A stretch of DNA of 64,000 nucleotides from positions 23,840,011-23,904,010 of the forward strand of contig CM038467.1 in assembly GCA_021464415.1 (NCBI GenBank), given 5' to 3'. Position numbers and translations under genes: made by a program. The stretch comes from Lonicera japonica. Lineage: Eukaryota; Streptophyta; Magnoliopsida; Dipsacales; Caprifoliaceae. Positions 56,948 through 64,000 of this stretch are shown here, one piece after another; the first letter of the stretch is position 1; each line of letters starts with the position of its first letter. The notes beneath the pieces are model-generated. The model did not search any database. It was not told where the DNA came from and saw only the letters and a program-made list of their open reading frames with translations.

Positions 56948-59670
56948 TATAACACCCCATGTTTTGATAGGTGTATTTTTTTCTTAATTTAATTAGCTAT
57001 TTTTCCAATTCATTCGTACACTTAGACAAGTCCGAATGTTCCAACATGTTACTTTGGTGTTATGGATAAAAATATGGAAAGTTTGATTTAATTTGGAACT
57101 AGTTTGAGTAATTTGGTGCGTTCTTGTAAAATTTGGCATATTCTTCAATATTCGATTTTTCTACTTTTCTATATTCGGTTCATTGACCTAGGAAGGTCCA
57201 AATTTAGTTTAGTCTTTTTTGACACGTCACATTATAGTTATTAAACATTCCAATAAAGTTTGATTAAATTCGGACTTCATTCAGGCATTTTTGAGTATTT
57301 AGTAGAATTGAATTATATCCTTAACGATTCCTACAAATCTCGTTTGTGGTTCACGAACTTTTGGACCTCCGAATTCAGTTCTGTTTTTTCCAACATGTCA
57401 TAAATATTTATAGGAATATTTTGGAAAGTTTCGTCACTATCGGAATTGAAATGAGCACTTCGGAGACATTTTTTCGAAAATGGAATTTCCACTCGTCGGT
57501 TGGATTTTAGTTGACTTTTGAGACTCATAACTTCTTCATTAATTATCCAAATTCCACTCCGTAAACTCCTGTAGTTTCATCTTATATTAGTCTACAACTT
57601 TTGTGTTTTGACCGAAAGCTAGTTCACGCTCCTTGATGGTCAAAACAGAGTGCGAAGTAAGCCCGTTAGCAAAAATTAGATTATGCTGAATTCCGACAGA
57701 GCACTGTCTTCGACCAAATTCTGGTATTAATCTATCATGAATTTGGAGAAACTTCCTCTTGTGAAGTTGTAGAACTTTGAATTAGCTTTCTGTTGATATA
57801 AAGATCACCTCAATCGGACATCTGAACGAAAAGATATGGCCGTCCAAAGTTCAGCGCTGCAGGTCCCATGCACGTGAACAGTACCGTGAATAGTAGACCA
57901 GCGGGATTAATACCCATTTTTCCTCTATTTTCTGCATTCTTCGTCACTTCTCTTCTTCTCCTTCTCTCTCTTTCGTTTCTTTTCCTTCTTCCACCTGATT
58001 TGAGAGAGATGTGAGGGTGATTGAGAGATGTTTATTATGGCTCATAAACACACCCAAAACACTCATAAATCCATTTCATCTTCTTCCCCACACCAATCAC
58101 CATTTTAGGGCTCTAAGTTGCGAAAATTGGGGGTTTTTGGATACGGTACTCCTTCGGCTCGATTCAGCTGAATTTCTTCGAGGGATTAACCTTCAATAGG
58201 TGGGAACTTTCCTCTTTTCTTCAATTCCTTGATTTAAATGGTTGATTGAATGGTAATACTAGGCTTTGGGTACCAAAATTGTATTTTCCTTGCATATTTG
58301 TGGCTTAAACTTGTTAAATACGATATGAGCCTATATATGAGTATCATATGTGCTGTAGTTGATGAATAAAAAGGCTGATCATAATACATGTTCCTATACA
58401 AGTGTTACTTTGGGATTTTGGTACCGAAATGGCTTGATACACCAGATGTATGTCTAATAATTGAGATTTTTGCACAAATTACCTTATTCCCTGAGTATAC
58501 ATAACTTTAAAATCATATCTAACTTTTGGTTAAATATACATGAGGTGTTTTATGGTATTACTAACCAGTCTAGTATTACTCCTCTTACTAATCTTCACTA
58601 AATGTTTGGAATTAAGAAATTTGGTTAGTACAAGTGTGATTCATGGAGAAATATGAGATTTTGGATTATGTTTATTATTATTGATGGTTTTATTGTTGCC
58701 CATTTTCGGTATAATAATGGGTTACATAAAAGAAAAGTGATATTCTACAAAATTATTTAGTGTTAAAGCAACAAAGGCTATTCTTATTGTTCTTGAAATT
58801 TTATAACACATGGATTGAAATGTTGATATGATAAATATTGCCCTGAGTACAACTACTGCCTAGTTGTTTGTTGATGATATTGAGATTGTTGGAACCGGAT
58901 AAGCACCGATATAGAAATGCTTGAGTTATGTTATTGCACAGACCCATGGTAAAGATGGGGTGCCGAAAATCTGGTTACCAGTGCACAGACCCACGGAAAA
59001 GGTAGGATGCGTTTGTGAGTATCTTATTCCGTCTAGTACCGGTATTAGGTCGAGGAGGAGGAGGAGGTGGATGGATGTTTATACAGCTATCGTGTGAGAT
59101 ACGTATTGATAATTAATAAAATTATATTGATGCTTTATGTATGGTTCTCTTACAAATTTGTATAAATTGAGAATTTTGTTAATAATTGAATTGTGAATTC
59201 TCTTATATTGCAGTACGATCATGCATTGCATTTTCCCTATAGTTCCCACTGGGCCATTTGTGGCTCATTCCCTCATTTTTCTTTCAGGAACACATCGTGT
59301 CTCGGGTAGAGGTCATCGAGCAGGTCCGAGCTCACCTTAGAGTCTTCTCTGATGCCCCTACGGAATTAGTTGTTGTAGTATATTAAATTGTAGTAGTTGT
59401 AACTTCTAATTAAGTTTGAGTACTTGCATTATCTATGGATGAACTAGTTGTATTTATCGAATTTGGATTGTAACAGATTTGAGAACTATTATATATCTTC
59501 GCGTTGTTTATTAAACAAGATAGATTTCTTAGTAGTTACGAATACTTCATGCCGAATTTTTGTTGGACTTCTCTATCTTTGATTAAATCATCGATCGTAT
59601 ACTTTTATTTATCTGCTATTAATTAAATGCAGCATTCGTTAACACCTGCTTAATTAGGCGGGTTGTTACA
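56948..59670 (+). mobile_element. Solo LTR of another Gypsy element (2723 bp)
   Basis: It starts TATAACACCCCATG and ends GCGGGTTGTTACA, the usual ends of Del/Tekay-type LTRs (TGTAACACCCC...), with the second base changed. The exact 5-mer TATGC lies at 56943-56947 and 59671-59675. No coding sequence; a CT-rich and ATG-containing leader lies near 57940-58200. Confidence 0.8.
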
Positions 59671-59675
59671 TATGC

Positions 59676-59915
59676 ATTGTGAGTTTCAACAAGAAGACCA
59701 GAATAGCTCCCCGAAGACTAGCCTTAGCATCATCATTCGCACACGTTGAGGGTGCATGGGTATATGCACTGTGGGTTTCAACAATAAAAAAGAACATATC
59801 CTCGAAGACTAGCTTCATCATCATCATTTACACACATTGAGGGTGCCGAGGGTACATGCACTGAGGGTATCGACAAGAAGACCTAGACAGCTCTCCAAAG
59901 AGGGTGCTCTACCCA
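59676..59915 (+). repeat. Three 80-90 bp direct repeats
   Basis: Units share GCA(T/C)TG(T/A)GRGTTTCAACAA, GAAGACTAGC, CATCATCATT and ACACRTTGAGGGTGC. Part of the interior of the large element. Confidence 0.65.
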
Positions 59916-60555
59916 CACTACCACAACCATGTGATTGTTCCTATTAGCAGAACCAAAAAACTCAATCTCTAAAAGTAGAATCAAGTCAAAGAAATCAATT
60001 TGTTTAGTAACTGAAGGCATCGCTTCTCTCAAGAATCAAGCCAGTCCACACCCACTCATAAAAATGCAGAACATTGGTAATCCTCTTGAGACTGAGGGTA
60101 TAAGGAAAAAACAGCAACACATATAGACTTTAACAGGCCTAAAAAGCAGAGAGAAACACATGTCAAGATAGAAGCATGATCGATATCACCTTGCACTTAC
60201 TCATTAATTGACCAGAAATTAATCTTTGCCTTTTCAGTGTTATTATGTTCTCAAAAAATGGTCGATCTTGCATGCATACATCTGCACTTAAATTATTTCA
60301 AGTAGTGTAACATACTTCATAAATCAGGCAACTCAAGATTCAAGACCTTTTCAAAACCAAGTTTTTAAAATGATGGTGCAATGATTTAAGAAGTATACTA
60401 ATACTCGAAATTTAGGTAAGCATGGCATGAGCAAATACATAATGCATACAGATAAGCACTGGGCTCCATGACCTACCAGATAGGCTTCACCAACGCTTCC
60501 TGGTGTATATGTCGATGATTAATCACAACGCCAATCAACGCACTCCCGATCGTCA

Positions 60556-61050
60556 CGATAAAATCACATCAGAATTTATCTCAGAGAGTTAAATCACCTC
60601 ACAATCTTCCTAGAGAGTCGAATCACATCATAATTCCTCCAATAGAGTCGATTAACATCATAATTCTTCCCATAAAGTTAAATCATATCAAAATTCCTCC
60701 TAGAGAGTCGAATCACCTCATAATTTCCCTCAGAGAGTCGAATCACCTCACAATTCCTCCCAGAGAGTCAAATCACCTTACAATTCCCCCCAGAGAGTCG
60801 AATCATATCATAATTACTCCAGAGAGTTGAATCATATCAAAATTCCTCCCAGAGAGTCGAATCACATCAAAATTCCTCTCAGAAAGGCATAACAGGATCA
60901 CATGTCCTCTCTGAAAGGCAAATCACTTCACAAGACCTCCTAAAGAGGCAATCACATCATAATTCCTCCCAGAGAGTCAAATCAGCTCATAATTCCTCCC
61001 AGAGAGTCAAATCACTTCATAATTCCTCCCAGAGAGTCAAATCATATATA
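60556..61050 (+). repeat. Array of about 14 units of 35-37 bp
   Basis: The unit is AATTCCTCCCAGAGAGTCGA followed by ATCAC(A/C)TCAT. Units vary at a few positions and include a short variant block (60890-60955, AGAAAGGCA). Non-coding, inside the large element. Confidence 0.85.
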
Positions 61051-62284
61051 GAACCCAAAGCTTTTTTTACAAGCAAATTCGAACCCTACTATATAAGCCA
61101 AGCCCTTTCTATAAGCAAACCTAGCCCCTTTTGTAGTCAAAACCAAAGCCCTTTCTATAGGTAAGCCTAAGCCATCTCCACAACTAAAAAAGCCCTATTT
61201 GAAAGGATATCAGAGAAAGAAAGAGAGAAAGATTTGAATGAGAAAATTTCACAAAATACAGAGGACGAAGCCCCACAAAAGGCTTTTGGCCCATCATCTT
61301 TCTTTCCTAAGAAGTTTTTAAGATATGCTTTTAAAAGTTTTCGGACCGAAAATCACAAACACAGCATGATAATATTAAAATGCGAACTTTCAAAGCAAAT
61401 ATTCTTAAATCGTAAGGACGATGATGCTAAAAAAAACTGACAAAGTGAGAAGGAACAAAGTGGGTACAGGGAAGAAAATGAAAGAGTAAAAAATAGGATA
61501 AATCCCACAATGCCAAAAGAAAATAATATTGAAAAAATAGAAAAGGAAAAAAGATGGCAGCGAGAGCCACACCAAGAGTGATAGCTAGCCTAAAAGGAAG
61601 GCCATATTGGTAAGGAAGGCTGCTGACCATTCAAAAGAAAAAACAATTAAGCTGCAACAAAAAGCTTTCAAATAATCAAGGAGGAATAAGGACATTGAAA
61701 AACAAAAAACGATGTAGGCCAAAAAAAATAAAAAATTTCCCTTATGGAGACAAAAAATAATAAACAGAATTGCACCTTTCTGACACGAGAAAAAAATGCG
61801 AAGGAAGCAAAGCAAAAGGCAAAGTCCAAAAATCATGCACGAGGTTCGAGAATTGAGATAATGTAACTCAATCATTTCTTAAGAAAAAAGAAGCCAGCCA
61901 AAAGTTCATTTTTTTTGTCAAAAATAGATCACACCAAAACTTTCTCTATATCTCTCTCTCTATATCTTCTTAGATATTCTCACCCTCTCAACAGATCATT
62001 AACTTTCATCACCTCGACGTATCATCAATCTTCCACACCTCAGCTTCACATCTTAGCTGGTATGATGTCTCATTTCTCCACCTGACCATCAATTATCCCC
62101 CCCAGCGGATCATTAATTCTTATATCAGCCTATATCATAACTTGTAGAAGTTCTCATTTCTTTAACAGATCATCAATCATTATATACCCACCAGATCCCC
62201 AATTTTTTCAAACATAACCTTTCAAGCCAAAGCAATGTCCTTATCAAACAGTCACCATCTTACACATTTTGCTAAAGCAGATGG
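61051..62284 (+). other. A-rich interior of the large element
   Basis: AAGCCCTTTCTATAAGCAA-type repeats occur at 61060-61160. The frames at 61234-61440 and on the minus strand near 61585-61875 are Lys- or Phe-rich and lack any family signature. Confidence 0.45.
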
Positions 62285-62640
62285 CTCACCCTTCTACGCG
62301 GTCGACATACTTCGTTAAAGCAGGGGGCTCACCCCTCTACGCGGTTCAAAGACAACAACGGAATCAAAATCATTGACAAAATCATCCTTGCCTGTGCGAG
62401 TACATAGTTTAACAAATAGAGAATCATTGACAGAACTGTCCCAGCTAGTGGGAGTACATCAACTCAATAGCTAATCAAAATTGTAAACGGAACTGTCATT
62501 GCCTGTGGGAGTACATTATTTTAACAAATAACAAATCATTGACAGAACTGTCCATACCAGTGGGAGTACACCAAGTCAGAATTGCTAACAGAACCATCCT
62601 CATCAAGAGGAGTATAACAGTTTAGCACAACATAGCAAAG
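62285..62640 (+). repeat. Short direct repeats before the right LTR
   Basis: CTTCTACGCGGT/CCTCTACGCGGT (62290 and 62333), and four units with ACAGAACTGTCC and GTGGGAGTACAT-like motifs about 65-75 bp apart (62400-62620). Confidence 0.65.
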
Positions 62641-62821
62641 CATCGGACGTATCTCCGAGCAGTACCCGAAATCACACATTCATCCACAGCAGATATAAAC
62701 AGAATAGCGCGGCATCATTTTTAAAAATAGCACATAAGATTCGTGCGAGTGCCACAAAATGACATATTCTCGTTATCGACCTAGTTTTTTTGCTTCACAA
62801 AGAACCTAGGCCAAAAGGGTT

Positions 62822-64000
62822 TGTGAATACCTTATTTTGCGACCCTCGCAAGAATTTTGATCTCTAGAAAGATGAACATGTATACATGCGCAAGCATTTA
62901 TAAATGCATACATACTATATACATGTGATACAGGTCAAAGAAGGAAGCAAAAAGGACAATCGGGCGAGAAATTACGAGAATTACCGAAAACTGTCGGAAT
63001 CGAAAATCGTTAAATCTTGTGAGAGCTTGTACAATGAGATTTCCCCATTTTCGATCATCTTCAAACTTTGAGGTAAATCATATAGTGCCATAAAGAGTAA
63101 CATACTCAAAAATCATCTCAGGTAATCAAATGGAGGCCTTTCCAAATTTCGATCGACCTAAAATTCAGACATAAGCTAAAAAACATATGGAGGGAAAACA
63201 TATTCAAATTTTAGGAAAATCCAACAGGTACAACTTCACTTGTCGTATGAAAAGTGAGCTTGATGTTCGCGAGTACCTTTTTTATGCAGGAAAAACTCTT
63301 CATACTAATCTGAGCAAACAGAGTCCTTCTTGAACTTCAATCGGCTTCCAATTTTGACAGGGTTTTGAATATTTTTATTTCCAATACATTTTCAAAAATT
63401 AGCATCATCCAATGGCTATGACTTCACGTGTCGTATGACAAGTGGGCTTGTTGTACTCAAGTACCTTTCCTACGCGGGAAAAACTCTTCGTACCAATCTG
63501 AGCAAACAAAGTTTTTGCCGAACTCCGATCAGCTTCAAATTTTGACAGGTTTTAGAAGACTTCTATTTTAAATATATGTTCGAAAATCAGCATCATCCAA
63601 TGACTAAACCTTTACTTGTTGTACAACAACTGAGCTTGTTGTACGTAACTACATTTCCTATGCGAGAAAAACTCTTCGTACCAATCTGAGGAAACAGAGT
63701 CCTTCCCGAACTGCGATCGGATTCAAATTTTGACAGGGTCTAAAAGACTTCTAGTATGAAAAAATCAGCATCATTCAACGCTAGAAAGGCTTTGAGATAA
63801 GCTCATAGAGTCCTGGTTACAATCTATTTTCTTGTTTTCCAAGTAATCTACAGCTAGGGGTGTTTTCGGTTTCGGTCGGGGTAGAAACCAAGGTACCCAA
63901 AACTCAAACCAAATATAAAAGTTCGATTTCGGTTCGGTTTCGATTTCGGTTTCTAAATCTTCGGAACCCAAACTCGAACCAAACTTTTCGGTTCGGTTTC
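62822..64000 (+). repeat. Right LTR of the large element (partial)
   Basis: It aligns with 53184-54270, including the palindromic CACTTGTCGTATGACAAGTG-type repeats, up to about 63854. Then it is interrupted and the window ends. Confidence 0.85.
63855..64000. mobile_element. Left end of a TAGGGGTGT-class Mutator-like element
   Basis: TAGGGGTGTTTTCGGTTTCG is followed by CGGTTCGGTTTC blocks. It interrupts the right LTR where the left LTR continues AGTTATATATAGACC. Its right end and target duplication lie outside the window. Confidence 0.6.

Larger units (their letters stand above)
53184..64000 (+). mobile_element. Large Gypsy-like element without a recognisable pol (LARD-like), runs off the window
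   Basis: LTRs begin TGTGAACACC (53184) and TGTGAATACC (62822) and stay alike for about 1 kb until the right one is interrupted at 63855. The left LTR ends near 55208. TGGCGACTCCGTTGGGGA (55210-55227) is a primer site of the kind used by Tat/Ogre-type Gypsy elements. GGCCAAAAGGG before 62822 is a possible purine tract. The 7.6-kb interior has only decayed gag-like sequence, a solo LTR and tandem repeats. Confidence 0.8.

Overview
This is a stretch of a flowering-plant nuclear genome, most likely a eudicot. The evidence is AT-rich DNA, GT-AG introns, an eight-exon MEKK1-type MAPKKK gene, and plant transposon classes throughout: hAT, Tourist-like MITEs, short Mutator-like elements with 9-bp target duplications, Copia and Gypsy LTR elements, and an L1-type LINE. 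I see no bacterial or organellar signature, no convincing tRNA or rRNA gene and no CRISPR array.

Layout. 1-11.8 kb is repeat-rich intergenic DNA: a palindromic minisatellite (1172-1611), two adjoining Tourist-like MITEs, a nested MITE with a second family copy at 10.9-11.8 kb, an hAT remnant (4465-5398), a foldback element (7751-8113), and two Mutator-like short elements with exact 9-bp target duplications. 12.5-26.05 kb is the one clearly functional conserved gene, a MAPKKK of the MEKK1 subfamily (593 aa, 8 coding exons, every kinase motif present). Its third intron holds a 4.03-kb hAT transposon with a nearly complete five-exon transposase, inserted into a smaller hAT-like element; both have exact 8-bp duplications. 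Its sixth intron holds a second hAT fossil with a tiny BED zinc-finger ORF.

27-32 kb carries two Tourist-like MITEs, a 5'-truncated LINE inserted at the edge of the second MITE, and an intronless kelch-type gene (30864-31940) behind a duplicated leader. 32.2-39.2 kb is a three-unit tandem array (about 605 bp per unit) whose second unit was hit by a decayed Copia element (33293-38432), itself hit by a Mutator-like short element (36689-37242).

41.7-51.3 kb is the most unusual part. Arrays of the palindromic motif TTAGGCGACGTACA lie at 41.69-42.42, 45.01-45.13 and 50.68-51.27 kb. Between the last two is a small three-exon gene model whose exons are all in phase (115 aa). Its middle exon is a pantothenate kinase fragment, which suggests a gene fragment captured by a transposon and fused to other exons. 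A deleted Copia element and a 237-bp tandem duplication lie in its first intron.

52.2-64 kb is the 3' end of another Copia element, interrupted by a long Gypsy-like element lacking a recognisable pol (LTRs from 53184 and 62822, the right one running off the window). That element contains degenerate gag-like sequence, a 2.7-kb solo LTR with an exact 5-bp duplication, and several tandem arrays.

The genes do not form a pathway. What links the window is layered insertion, which can be ordered in time from the nested target duplications.
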